Shown piece by piece: positions 1 through 11,578 of a DNA stretch of 64,000 nt. The stretch is from Pleurostoma richardsiae (lineage: Eukaryota; Ascomycota; Sordariomycetes; Calosphaeriales; Pleurostomataceae), in NCBI GenBank assembly GCA_030052745.1, contig JANBVO010000005.1, forward strand, positions 248,001 to 312,000. The letters run 5' to 3'. The notes under the pieces were generated by a model, which did no database searches, had not been told where the DNA came from, and saw nothing but the letters and a program-made list of their open reading frames with translations. The first letter of the stretch is position 1. Every line of letters starts with the position of its first letter. The position numbers and the translations under genes are program-made.

Positions 1-2795
1 CGAGCTCCCATATGGGTGAGGAGCTCCACGAAGATACCGCTTGCGTCGGCGCCTTCGCTGGTGTGGACGTCGACATACACAACCGCGCCCCGAAGCAAGG
101 CTGGGTTGATATCCCGGCGAGGCGTACGGGCGGGAGTGCCCGCAGTAGACCAGCCGACTTCAGACTTGGTAGGAGTGACTGGAGGTGCCGAGGTGGCTCG
201 CTGATGCCTCTGGGTGTTCTCAGTAACATCGAGTGGGTGCTCTTCCTGCCGCGCCTTCATAGGCGAGTATGAGATGACTGTAGCATTACGGGTCAGCCCA
301 TAAGAAGGACGCTGCACTGGTAGGCGAGAAATGCTATGACTGCGCTTCTTCACCGGCCTTGGCGTGGACTCATGAGCGGGCTTGAGGGGGACCTTCGACA
401 CGGTGTGGAACTCCCGCCGAATCATCCGCTGGGGGGTGACGAGCGGCACTGCAGGGTCCTCAGCGGGCTGCAGAGCAGGATCAACGGGAATCGCGTTCTC
501 GTCACCGTATTCCTGGCTTGCCTCGGACATCGAGTCGTCTGCCCCATCGAGATTGACCAGGTCCTCGACTTGTTCCGGGTCAAGGATAGACATCTCGTTG
601 GCTTCCACAGCCAGGGCGACGTCTTCGTCAGTAACGGGAAGGGCATCAAATCCAATCTCTTCGCTCACAGGGGAGGGCGTTGCCTCTCCAAGTGCCTCAG
701 TTTTCGGCTGGACAGAAGCGTCAGGACGGACGGACATTTCATCCTCAAAGAAAGTGCTCTTCATTGGAGTCTCTTCTGCTCCCACAGAAGACCGCCCAGC
801 TGGTGAAGGTGCACGGTTTTCGTCGATGCTAGCAAGTTCGCCGGCCTTCAGCGTCTGGGACGCGACGGCAGGCTTCAGTGGACTCGTCGCAGTCCAGCCA
901 CTCAGTTGATTGGCCAGAGGAGTGAAACCAAAGCCGGATGCTCTCTTGCTTGAAAAAGCGTGCGCCGTCTGCATTCTAGGAGTCTTTGAAGATGTAGCAG
1001 GACAAGGAGTCGCTGGGGCAGTATCGAATAGCGATGACACCCGGCCATTGAATCGTGGTGCAAGTTCATCATCTGAGTCGGAGTCGCTATCCTCGACGGG
1101 CTGAAGATCCTTTTGGCGGAGTCCCAACACACCCGAGAACTGCTTGGGAGGGGAGTGTGGGGGAGTGGTGGAAGTTGAACCCGGCTGTAGTGCCTCCGCG
1201 TCGGGCTCGTCAAGGACCATAGGATCACCCGAGTCTTCAACGTCGGCCGGGACGTTGGACCATTCAGCCGGGGCCTGGAGTTCGTCCTCGTCGTCAGCCA
1301 CTTCAGGCAACACCAGCATTGGCTCCTTGAGAGCAGGGTCGGCATGTCGTGGAAGGACAGCCGAGAGTCGGCCGGGAAACTTGAGCCGCGTAGGCGAGTC
1401 TTGCATCGCCTCAGACTGCATCTCCTGTAGCACCATGTCGATTTCGTCGTCCGCATCTCTGTCTAGAGACTCGTCCTCCGGCAGAGCCTCAGGCAGAGGC
1501 GTAGCCAGCAGTAAGGGCTTTGTGACCGGGGACTCTAACATGGATGTCGGTTCAGCCTCCTTCACGGGACTAACCGGCTTGAACGGAGAGAAGGGCCGTT
1601 TAGCTGGCGATCCGAGGAGGGACAGCTTGAAGGGTGTCTGATTGGTCTCAAGTCGATTGGATGTGCTACCAACCAGAGCCTTAACGGGTGACTGCGGTCT
1701 CTTAGCTGGTGACTGAAGTAGAGAGGCCTTGAAAGAAGGCTGGCTCATTTTCGAGTCAGACTGCGTGACAGGAGCACTCAGATTTGGCACAAGCACCCGT
1801 CTAGCCGGAGATTTCATTGCATCCTTGTAAGGAGATGGTGCTGGCCGGCGAACAGGACTCCCCAAGATGGTGGAGACAGGGGGTTCTGATGCCTCAGGAG
1901 CCTTGCCGCCTTCCTCTGGGCCAACTGGTTCTTTGCTCTGATTCAATGCCGGCACCCTCAAGCTTACTGAGGGCTTGACAGGGCTCCTCGCTAAGGGCTT
2001 CAAAGGTGTCCCGACCATGATTGCCAGTTCATCGTCGGACTCGACGTCTTGGTGCCTGGCGGACCTGGCAATCTGGGTGACCTTCTTAGGGCTCAAGGGC
2101 TTCGGAGCCGTGTCCTCATGGCCCTTGTGCGACGACGACTTGGCAGTAGCTCGTGTGCCCCTACCGGTTGTCGCTGCGGGTTTCCTGACCGGCCGAGCCC
2201 GCAGACCGCTTGTCTCGGCTGTCTTGGTCGCCGCCTTTCCTTTGGCGGCGGCGGGAGCGACGTTCTCTTTATCTGGCTCCTCGAACTTGACGGTCTTCTT
2301 GACGGCAGGCTTCGTTCCCGTTGCGGCCCGTCCCCGGGTGGCTGCCTTCTTTGGCGGTTCTGCTACAGCTTCCTCCTCCTCGTCTGGTTGTGTCTTCTTG
2401 GCCCGAGTCCGGCGAACCACCTTCGGGGCCTCTTCTTGAACCGATTCTTGGGCGACCTTCTTAGCAGCACGGCCACGAGTATGGCGAGCTGGCGCGGGCG
2501 CTTCCTGCTCTGTTTTGTCGGGCTCCACAGCAGGCTCAACGACCTTCTTCGGGCGGCCGCGACCCCGCGTGACCTTTGTGGCAGCCTTGGCCTGATGCTC
2601 CGATTCACTGTCTGTGTGCTCGTCTTCGTGGTCGTCCGACCTTGTCTTCCTCTTCGTTGCTGTAGTCGCTGGACGCGTAGCCTTTGCCTTCGCGGCAGCG
2701 GTCACGATCTTGGTTGTCTTCGGACCAGTGGGCTCGCTGGCCTTGGCTGCTGCTCGAGCGCGGGTCATACGCTTGGGAGGTGATTGGGGATCCAT
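1..2795 (-). CDS. AT-hook/BRCT-domain nuclear protein (partial, C-terminus outside window)
   Basis: An uninterrupted reading frame of 931 codons starts at the ATG at 2793-2795 and runs off the left edge. The N-terminus is basic and Ala/Lys-rich. It carries a canonical AT-hook (RGRGRPKK, about residues 77-84; plus-strand 2544-2567), an acidic patch before it, a KTVKF sequence fitting the PP1-docking RVxF pattern, and a KEN box at about residue 176. The middle is disordered, with many S/T-P-x-K/R sites and two near-copies of SLLxSPAKRPxSPxK (around 1580-1625 and 1695-1735). The last visible part (AVVYVDVH, IFVELLTHMGA) reads like the first strand and helix of a BRCT domain. The family is conserved in filamentous fungi, and a role in chromatin or genome maintenance is inferred from these motifs. 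No intron is needed in the visible part. The coding assignment is firm; the BRCT call rests on an incomplete domain. Confidence 0.85.
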   Translation of the reverse strand, partial: MDPQSPPKRMTRARAAAKASEPTGPKTTKIVTAAAKAKATRPATTATKRKTRSDDHEDEHTDSESEHQAKAATKVTRGRGRPKKVVEPAVEPDKTEQEAPAPARHTRGRAAKKVAQESVQEEAPKVVRRTRAKKTQPDEEEEAVAEPPKKAATRGRAATGTKPAVKKTVKFEEPDKENVAPAAAKGKAATKTAETSGLRARPVRKPAATTGRGTRATAKSSSHKGHEDTAPKPLSPKKVTQIARSARHQDVESDDELAIMVGTPLKPLARSPVKPSVSLRVPALNQSKEPVGPEEGGKAPEASEPPVSTILGSPVRRPAPSPYKDAMKSPARRVLVPNLSAPVTQSDSKMSQPSFKASLLQSPAKRPQSPVKALVGSTSNRLETNQTPFKLSLLGSPAKRPFSPFKPVSPVKEAEPTSMLESPVTKPLLLATPLPEALPEDESLDRDADDEIDMVLQEMQSEAMQDSPTRLKFPGRLSAVLPRHADPALKEPMLVLPEVADDEDELQAPAEWSNVPADVEDSGDPMVLDEPDAEALQPGSTSTTPPHSPPKQFSGVLGLRQKDLQPVEDSDSDSDDELAPRFNGRVSSLFDTAPATPCPATSSKTPRMQTAHAFSSKRASGFGFTPLANQLSGWTATSPLKPAVASQTLKAGELASIDENRAPSPAGRSSVGAEETPMKSTFFEDEMSVRPDASVQPKTEALGEATPSPVSEEIGFDALPVTDEDVALAVEANEMSILDPEQVEDLVNLDGADDSMSEASQEYGDENAIPVDPALQPAEDPAVPLVTPQRMIRREFHTVSKVPLKPAHESTPRPVKKRSHSISRLPVQRPSYGLTRNATVISYSPMKARQEEHPLDVTENTQRHQRATSAPPVTPTKSEVGWSTAGTPARTPRRDINPALLRGAVVYVDVHTSEGADASGIFVELLTHMGA

Positions 2796-3879
2796 GATGA
2801 AAAAGAAGCTAGCCGTCGATATACGGGGTGGCTAGCTGAGGGCTCCTAAGGTGTAAGTTGTGCAGCTGGTGTGGTGAGGCTGGGAAACATGAAAAAGAAG
2901 AGAGGAACAAGCAATTACTGAAGAAAGAGCATTGCGCGGGCCTGCGTGTCGCGTAAATAAAGCAGGCACCGATTTTCTGTTGATTGATGGTCGTGGATGG
3001 GAAGGAGCAGCAGGGATTCAGGGCCAGTCGTGTTTACGGGTGTTGTTGCTGCTCCCCGGCTGTGGAGAACAATGCCTTTGTGGAACCGCCGTTGCCCGGC
3101 AACCCGGCACACACCTGACCGATTCCTACAGCAGATGACGTTGGGGACTGTTACCTCCGCGTACAGTAAATACGACCATCCCAAATCACTTGCACGATTG
3201 CACGGGTAGCTGGTAGGTTATCGTTGATCAGTCACGATTGGGTCGGAGTACATTGTACCTCTTGAAGTAATGCCATTCCTATGCTTAATCATGTGCATGT
3301 ACCTCTGCCGTTCACGAGCGTGTGCACCATCGTACAGTCGTGTACACATCAATCTCATTTCTCCATCTACAGTGAGGGCCATGCCGTTTGCCTGTCTGTG
3401 CAGAGGACTCTAAATCTATCCCATCCACGAGACGAAGGTCCTCTCCACGATTCCCATCAGCAAGAGGCCGATTCTGCCCTCAAGCAAGAATGAAACCACC
3501 TTCTCTAAGTTTGGTAGGAGGTATCTTACACAGCTTTTGATAGACCCAGACCCGTCTTCCATCCTTCAGGTCCCGCGAGACTGTTGTACACGCTGCAGCA
3601 TGCTTCCCCTCTGTCAAGCAAAGTTGTAACTCCGACCACGCTTCCGTGCCAAAATGCATGCAGTGACCAGCCGCCGCCGCCGCCGTGGTATATCCTCCCA
3701 AACTCAAGTTCCGCATCCGTTCGCACAAACTGCAGTATGTCCCCTCCCCGTAACCATCCCTCGCCTGGGCGCGGGGAGAGGAGACCGTGGAATAAAAAGA
3801 AGAAGAAAAGAACGGCCCCATAGCAATGCACCTGTAACGCCATGCTTCTCGTGCAACTGTAACGGCAAGGAAAACAATC
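2796..3879. other. Intergenic region: promoter of BRCT gene, 3' side of histidine kinase
   Basis: About 1.1 kb without a supportable gene. It contains the 5' region of the leftward BRCT gene and the downstream region of the leftward histidine kinase. A short CCG triplet run lies near 3670-3686. No ATG-started frame here resembles a known protein. Confidence 0.6.
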
Positions 3880-6800
3880 TCACATCGGCCTCCAGCGGCG
3901 CTCCTCCGCCTCGTCCTGCAGCTCCTGCAGCCTCTCCACGTTCTCCTCAGTCAGTGCTTCGCCGCCCTGATGCGCCGAGCCACGTGCCAACGCGACCCCG
4001 GGTGCCCCGCCGGCGGCATCCATCAGCTTGTCGTTCTGGCTCTTCATCGCCAGCTCGTCCGTGTCGGCCCGTCGGATGGTCTGCATCGGCTCTGCAGCCT
4101 GCGTAGGCGAGACAGCGTCCGGATTCAGGGGGAACTGCGAAGGCTCCGCAGACCCGCTCCCCGTGAGCGGTCGGGGGGTCAGAAGACTACCCGAGAGATC
4201 TTCCTCCAACGTCGTGGTGCCTCGGGGGCTCATGTAGCCATCGAGCCCGCCGTCGTTGCTGCAATGCTCGCCCGGCTCAGAGCAATTCGACGCCTCTGAG
4301 GCAGGCAGAGGGGTCGTCGGCTCCCTGCGGCGATTCACGCTCCATCTCACAAGCATCTGCTCGAGCGTCTTGCTCTTGACTGGCTTAGACAAGTAGTCAT
4401 CCATCCCCGCCCTCTGGCACTTCTCCTTGTCGCCCTGGATCGCCGAGGCTGTCATGGCGACAATCGGCACGTCGCTGACGTATGCCTTGTAGGGGATGTG
4501 ATGCCGCAGAACGTGGGTGCACTTGTACCCATCGATAACAGGCATCTGGACGTCCATCAAGATAATGTCCGGCTTCTCATTTTTGCCCTCCTTTGCAGCC
4601 GTGAGGTACTCCAGTGCCTCTCTGCCATTCCACACGGCAGTCGCCTTGAATCCCAGCTTCAGGATAGTCTTCATCGCGATTTGCTGGTTGATCGCGCTGT
4701 ACTGAGTCAGTCGTGCGTGCCACGCGCAGAATCGCAGATGCGATGACTTACTTATCTTCGACCACCAGTACGTGGACCCTTGAGCGTTCCGTGGCTGCGA
4801 GCTCATCAAGATCGACAGGTGCCGGTGTCAGATTAGCAGGCTTGGTACGACGCGTCAACTTCGGCTTGTCCACTTGGCCCTGTACCGAATCTGATGGCGG
4901 TGTCCCGACGACCTGTTCAAAGTCGGAGCTGTTACACGACACGCTGATCTCGGTCTGAAGCCGTTCGGGGAGGGGTTCAATCTCAACCAGGTTCTCCGCG
5001 TGGGGATCATGAGGTTTGTTGAACGGGATCCAAAACGTTGCAGTTGTGCCTTGACCAACGGTTGACTCCAGGGATATCCTCCCATGCATGAGATCCAGGA
5101 GATTCTTGCAGATTGTCAATCCCAATCCAGTACCGCCGAACTTGCGGGCCGTAGAAGCATCGCCCTGACTGAACGGCTGAAACAGCTTTTTCCTAACTTC
5201 ATCTTCGATGCCAATGCCGGTGTCTTCAACGACGAACTTGATCTCGGTGATCTCCGGCGTCTCCCTCTCCTTCAGCACGGAGAATCTCACGTAGCCTTGG
5301 TGGGTGAACTTGATGCTGTTCGTCACCAAGTTTGTGATGATCTGCCTCACCCGTCCAGGATCGCCTAGGACCACCAAGTCGTTTTCGATATCCGGGGAGA
5401 TGTCAGACCTGAAGTCAAGATTCTTCCTTTGAGCGGCGAAGCTGAGCATCTTGCTCACATCCCGCACTATGATCGACATGCAGAACTGTACTTCTTCAAT
5501 GTCAAGTCGACCGGACTCGACCTTTGAGAAGTCGAGGATGTCGTTGATCACCGTCAACAGGGCATTGGCGGACCGATAAATGTTCTCGGCATACTCCCTT
5601 TGTTCGTCATTGAGCTCAATGTCGAGGAGCAGCTCCGCCATTCCGATCACTCCGGTGATAGGCGTGCGAATCTCATGGGACATCTGTAACGGCGTGAGCG
5701 ACAGGAGCTGTAACGAGTGGGAAAAGAAAACTCACATTAGCAAGGAACTGGCTCTTCAGTCGGCTGGCTTCCTTTGCAGCAGCTTCATTAGCCACGAGTT
5801 GGCTCTTCTCTTTCTCTTGTTCCTTCAGGTCCTCTTCTCTCTCTTTGAGCTCCGTCACGTCCATGATGACACCGATGACGCCTTCAATGGTAGCCTCCGA
5901 GCCGTCGCCATCTCTACCCCGTGGAATAGGCAAGAACCTTGTCCGGTACCAATGACCGTCTGGATCAAAACGTCAGCAATGAAAAGGTACCGGGTACGAT
6001 CTGCGATTTCTTACCGATACCGTGCTCCCTGACATGCTCTTCTGGGCCTTCAGTGAGGATTTGCTCCACGGGTTGAAGAAATTCAGGCTCTTGTCCGTCC
6101 AAGAACTGTCTCGTCAGACGCCTAAAGACGTCGTAGACGTTCTGCCCGATGTACCACCCATTTGCGTATCCGTTCGTAGCATTCTGTTCCCCATGTGCAT
6201 CCCATATGAGCGCACCCTCAAGCATAGTGACATTGCGGTCTAGGTCGACAGTGAAGATCGTGACGTGGGAGTGCGCGATGACGCTGAGAAGCTGCTGCCG
6301 TGTTCGGTGCGCGGCGAGTCTTGTTTCCATATGGTCATGCACGTCGGTGCAAGTGCCTGGGATCTTCAGTCAGCGCAACTCCTTTGCAGATCATATGTGG
6401 TACTGCTTATGGCATAGGACGTACCAAACCATTTCTCGATTTTGCCAGTGTCGGGATTCCGCAACGGCAGAGCTCGTCCAAGCATCCATCTGAACTCGCC
6501 GTCCTTGCTCCTACAGCGGTATTCCGTCATGTACGGGTCTCCGGTTTGCAGGCACTCCCTCCACCGTGCTTGAGTCTTGGCCAAGTCCTCAGGGTGGAAG
6601 GCTTGTTGCCATCCTTCGCCCATAGACTGCTCCTTCGTTAGGCCAGTATAGTCATACCACCGGCCGTTGAAGAAGTCGTGCATCCCTTCCGGCGACGCTG
6701 TCCAGACCTAGACATTGTGAGTGACCAGAAGTAAGGTCCCTCGTCCGGGGAAGGAGGGCTTACCAGCTGCGGCATAGTATCGCAAATCAGTTTGAATCGC

Positions 6801-8329
6801 TCTTCATCTCGCTCTTTAATCTGCGTGATCTCTCGCGCCATCGTCGTGACGTCTCGGCAAGTTACCACTCCTGCTAGGAATTCCCCTGTTCTCTCGTCAC
6901 GGATAGCCTCTCCGAGACAGTCAAACACCTTTCGGCTGCCATCAGCGCCGTACATTCCGACACGGTGGCCGATGAATGGGGTCTCCGTCCTGACAAGAAT
7001 CGACATGGGATACTCGCTCACGCCCAGCTTCCTCTCGAAATCCTCGGTGTACACGTCCCAGCAACGGAGCAGCCCAAAGCCGTCCGTCGTTCGGTCGAAT
7101 TCGGCATCCTTCCGAAGAAGCTTCCGAGCCGCCGCGTTGGGGAACGTGACAGTGCCATCTTTCCACATAGCCAAGATTGGAGTTTCGGTGTTATCGAGAA
7201 GTGCGTCCTTCATGATGATGGTCTTCTGCAATATGGAAGGCGCGTTAGATAGAGATGCCTTGGCTGGTGGTCCCATGGGCGGGAACGGAGTCGAAGACAT
7301 CGACACCGAGCCCGGGCTGACCACATAGGCAGGAGACGACGAATCGTGACTGGAGCTGCCGGATGGAGGGTAAGATGTAGAGACGGTTTTTCTCTCGGCC
7401 GCCTCTAACACCTTGCCGCGAGCAACTGATCTTTTCGAAGTCGGCAGGGACTTTGTAGACGTTTCGCTATTGGTGAAGGTAAGGGTGAAGTACGTCTGGT
7501 GATTTTCCACCTCCCAGACAGTGACGATCATCTTTGCGTGTGCCTGGAGATCCGACCCCCTGGAGCTCGGATGCCGATCAAAGACCGTGTGTTTCAACAG
7601 ATCCTTCCGAGAAACGACGACTTCTACCACTGCATCCGGCTTGGGTGGCATCGGCTGGCTCGTGTAGTCGGCTGCTTTCAAAGTGGGCGTAGCATCGCCT
7701 TGACTGGATGCTGTTTCCCCATGTGAGTCTCGCCTGCTGCTATTGACGCCCATCTCGACAACCAGCGAGTCGAGGAATTGGTCCCACGCAATCCAAACCG
7801 GTCTGCCGTCTTGGAGCATATCAATTCCGACCTGCGATAACGACTGGCCACGTAGACGGTCCATCACAGAGGCCGTGTCGTCCCCAGGTGATTCGCTCGA
7901 CTCCGAGACCATGCCTAGCAGCCTCCCCATTGCTTCGTTGGCTAGCACCACCGTCTTCAGGCTGTTGAGCACGAGCATTGGTACTGGCAGGAACTGCAAT
8001 GCGGAGTATGCTAGCTGGCCCGGAGTGATGTAAGGCATCGGGAGCCGGAAGGGACTCGAACTCGGGGATCTCGTCCCCGTCGAGGACAGCCCCCGCCCGT
8101 CTCTAACGAAGCGATGGCCTCCGGGCGACGAGGGCAATACGGCGTCGTGAAGGCTGGAAATCGAAGCAGTGGGGCGATGGCGAGTCCGGCCATTGTTCTC
8201 GAGATCCAATGGCTTTCTCGGGTCGGACATGGAGGCCCCGTGCGACTCGGCCGCTGAGCTGCTCGTAGTTACCGGTGGTGGCAGGGGCACGGGGAGGCCG
8301 CTCGCGCGGGGAGTGTCGCCTGGTAACAT
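3880..8329 (-). CDS. PAS-domain hybrid histidine kinase (two-component sensor)
   Basis: Exons on the minus strand are 8329-6764, 6707-6425, 6356-6015, 5959-5736, 5683-4752 and 4696-3880. All five introns (52-68 bp) are GT-AG and keep frame, giving 1387 aa. Domains in order: Ser/Pro-rich N-terminus; a PAS-like region from about residue 105 (LQFLPVPMLVLN); PAS-like about 365-500; PAS about 504-635 (FFNGRWYDYTGL); PAS about 640-770; HisKA with the phospho-accepting His at about 808 (MSHEIRTP); HATPase with N box, VEDTGIGI, LFQPFSQGD and GGTGLGL; and a C-terminal receiver with Asp about 1164 (ILMDVQMP) and the conserved Lys in LSKPV. The start is the first in-frame ATG; the frame is open upstream only to non-ATG codons. 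The PAS arrangement resembles the Fos-1/TcsA kind of fungal kinases, which I infer rather than know. It would pass phosphate through an HPt protein to response regulators. The ligand is unknown and no transmembrane segment is seen. Confidence 0.93.
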
Positions 8330-10222
8330 TGCGGCGTGGCGGCGTGCATGGGAGATGATGATCCCGGACGGGGAAAGGTGCTGATCGGAAGGGTTTTTGC
8401 GACGGCAATAGGCGGGCAACAGTTGCAGAGGAACAGAGATGCTCTACACTGATTTTGAGTTTTGCAGGTTGAAGTTGATGAGCATTCCTCTGCAGCTGGC
8501 AGGCACGAGGCAGATCGCCTTGGCCTGGTCCCTTAGCTTGCCTCGTGTTCTAGGCCGGACTGGGCTGTGCGACACTGACTCGGAGGGAAAGCATGCAGAG
8601 ACAAATTGCGGTAACAAAGAAGGCTAATGGCTTGAACTAAGAGCCTCGACCGTCGCCTCCACTCTGCCGCAAGAAGTGGACAAAATCTTGGCCCGTGAAG
8701 AGGTGCCGAAGCGACCGTTGAGAGGCGTCAGAGCTATGATATGATGGCTGGGCGACCTCGAACCATTTTGAGGGGAGAGCCGGGATGGATGCCTTCGAGG
8801 GATCCGAACTTGCACACTGTCCACCAAGACCACCACCTCCTGAGTTTAGTCTGGGGAAGAAAAGCCTCCATCCACATCGAACTTCGGGGCACTGTGTCCG
8901 GATACGTCCCTCTCCGGCACCCAATCCACCATGTCGTCATTTACAATACTGTGCGATACCCGATTCTGGGGCTGAAGACTTGAATTACGGGGCCCAGCCC
9001 TCAGCTGCCGGTGCACTGTGGATACTGCTGCACATAGAGTAGTCAAGGTGCGCCAGATTACCGGTGGTTCCCAAGTGCGCCTCGATCGAGGGAGGAGTCG
9101 CTGCTGGGGGGATTCATCAGTCTGCAACATGACATGCATCAACCATTATTCGGTGGGAGGAAGCGAATGCTGACAGGCTACAATTGCGTCAAAGCGCATG
9201 CATATGGAGACACTTCCAGGCCAAGATTTCTGCTGTGCCGTAAAGGGTCTACCAGGAAGGCGCATGCTCGGACGAGGCGGGGGATTTCACACCTGCGCAG
9301 CTATGCGGTCCCCGGTTCCGGACACGGACACAACAAACGGCAGAAAATAGGGGTCCTGCCAAACAAACCGCAAACCGAAGCGCAGGCCCTCTCGACCACG
9401 CGAAGTGCCGGCGCTAGAGAGCGCCCGCCCTCAATAGCCCTCCTAGCCTGCCTATAGAAAACGCCTGATTTTGATGTCATGGGGAAAGGCCACAGATCTC
9501 ACAAAATGCCGGCTCGCTTTACCGCCTCGAATAGCTTGACTAGCTTAGGAGATACGCGCGCAAGTGACGGGACAGTTGCAAGCTGAGTGCGAGGTTGGTG
9601 ATCGTTCGCGTGAGCACGCGCAGGAGGGAGCCCCTGATGTCATCATTGTGGATGCGGCGCCCCAAGAGTTCGACTGGCGATGCAGGACCTGCATCGGGGG
9701 AGAACCCCTCTGTGTGCCGCTAACACACCATAGGAGGGCAGGAGGGCAAGGATGGCAAGGAGGGCAGTCCGGCTGCGCGCAGCTCGGAGGAAGGCCGCCT
9801 TGACAGGAAAAGACCCTGCGGGATCGACGATCGCATCCCTGGGCGGGTCCCGCTTATTCTCCGCTTTTTTGCGCCTCCTCCCCAGGAGTCCAGGGGACCT
9901 CGCTGCACGGCGACGTCATGCTTATATAAGGGTCCCGGGGAGCCGGGGGGCGCCACCGACACATGCAATCATCAGCTGCATGTGACCCCCAAAGGTTTGC
10001 TGCTAGGTCTTCGTAATAAGATCGCAATTGTGTCATCACAGAATCCCAAGGAAACAACGCCAAGGAGCAAACTGCCGGAGCACGCCGCTGGGTATCACCA
10101 GCGAGGCAATTCAGAACTGCCTATTCCATCCATAACCCTCCCATCATGTGCGTCGTCAAAATACAGGTCCACAATTGTGCCGTGGAGTTCCTCCGATGGG
10201 CTTATTAGCCATCCGCCGCTCG
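8330..10222. other. Intergenic region: histidine kinase promoter
   Basis: About 1.9 kb without a recognisable gene. The left part is the 5' region of the histidine kinase. A G-rich AGGGC-type repeat lies at about 9733-9770, and a palindromic TATA-like sequence (CTTATATAAG) lies at about 9920-9930, with no coding frame behind it on either strand. Confidence 0.55.
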
Positions 10223-11578
10223 TCATTTAGAGCTGTCCTTCATTGTACCGCAAGACGAGCATGTCCACCACTGGCGCTCCATGAGATTGCCGCAATAAGA
10301 GCACGTCCAGTACGACGGGCCGCTGTCCACTGGTGCCGAACTCGAGCTTGTGCTCGCGCCGCTCCTGCTATTCTTGAAGGTCACAATCCTCGAGTTCGTC
10401 AGGTCGCTCGACCGCAGGCCGTTTGTCTTTGGTCTTTTGGCCAACCTCTCGGAGGCTGGCCTTTTCGGCGCCTTATCGGGCTTCTCCGACCCACATGCAT
10501 CACAACAGAGATAATTAGCCGGGTTGTGCAATGTGCATATGGAACATGTCCAACCGCCCTCCGGTACAGGCGACGCCTGCCGTGCTTCCGGCCTCCGCGC
10601 TTCCGGCTGTTGCGGCTTCGGTTCCGGAGCTGGCGGCCGTGACCATTCCGGAACCGGAGGGGGTGTCGAAGTGGAGCCGGTCTGGTCCGGTAGGTACACA
10701 CCGCCGCCGTTGCCCGTTGGATTCGCGGCGCTTGGCGGTATATAAGAATCACCATATTTCGCCTTCTCGTCCTCCTGAACGAGCTCCCACAGCGCCTGCG
10801 CTATAGCTGCATCGTTGGCGGCATCTTCCTCTGCCTGAGTCTTGAATCCATTCCGTGTAGCCGTCTCCGATATGGCCTGAATCTCATTCTCGTCATGATT
10901 TGTGTTGCCGCATCCCTGCAGCGTCTTGTTCCGGCGCTCCACAGCGTCCACGATGACCCTACGGATGTCCTGGCCAGGCCGCGGTGCCGCACCACCTAAT
11001 CTCTGCCCTGAGCCCGCGGACAACACTCTTCTCTTCTCGGCTGCGGCTCGCGCTAGCCGCCGGGCCTCATGCATCGGGATTCGGCCACCGCCCAGTCGAT
11101 GGCCTTCTGACAGGAATCCTTCGCCCGTGTATCCCTTGCGAATCAAGCCTTCATGCTCGTCCCTCAGCTGGTTCCACAATGCGTGGAACTTTCCATCGTG
11201 TGGTCCATGAACAATATGGGACAGTTCATGCAGCATCGTATCAGTCACTTGTTCGATGGGGAGGAACTGGTTCCGATCGCCGGGATAGCGAAGACGAAGG
11301 AGAATGCGCTGACCCTTGTTGACATTGAGACCTATGCAGCATTAGCCACCTGTCAGTTTGCGGTAGTTGAAGTTGCGAGTTGAAGAAGGGAGTAGTTTAC
11401 CTAGGAGGTTATGCTGGTCCGGGTAGAACTCGGCCAGCTCCCTGACGACCCAGCCTCTGGCCCGCATTATCGGCTTGACCAGCGAAGCCACCTTCCGCAG
11501 GGTTTGAAGCGCATCCTTCTCCCGAGGGAAGTCCCTCAGATGGGAATAGGCCAGAACCAAGGGGTCGTGTTCTGCCAT
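10223..11578 (-). CDS. WSS1: Wss1-type WLM-domain metalloprotease
   Basis: Two exons on the minus strand, 11578-11401 and 11331-10223, are separated by a 69-bp GT-AG intron and give 428 aa. The WLM domain carries the zinc protease motif HExxHxxH (H94-E95, H98, H101; HELSHIVH) followed by GPHDGKFHALW, as in the Wss1/SPRTN group that cleaves DNA-protein crosslinks and acts on SUMO-linked proteins. After it come a sequence matching the Cdc48-binding VIM pattern R-x5-AA-x2-R (about residues 150-160) and an SHP-like AGSGQRLGG (about 165-173). Two RanBP2-type zinc fingers follow: WTCSIC...CCDAC near 320-340 and WTCSYC...CSSC near 400-420. A basic stretch between the fingers could be a nuclear signal. 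The start is the first ATG of the frame. The function is inferred from the family; motif evidence is strong. Confidence 0.93.

Noticed and set aside
3168-3260. Possible dispersed 5S rRNA gene (ATACGACCAT near the left end, TTGGGTCGG near the right)
   Set aside because: The two blocks resemble parts of Neurospora-type 5S rRNA, but the sequence between them and the 3' third do not match and the spacing is off. Probably chance.
8040-8075. B-box-like sequence (GGGACTCGAACTC)
   Set aside because: It lies inside exon 1 of the histidine kinase and has no A box or cloverleaf partner.
8330-8419. N-terminal extension of the histidine kinase to an upstream TTG
   Set aside because: The first ATG in the frame is at 8329. 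The same reasoning set the starts of phospholipase B (32818), the luciferase-domain protein (20178) and the C2H2 protein (60404).
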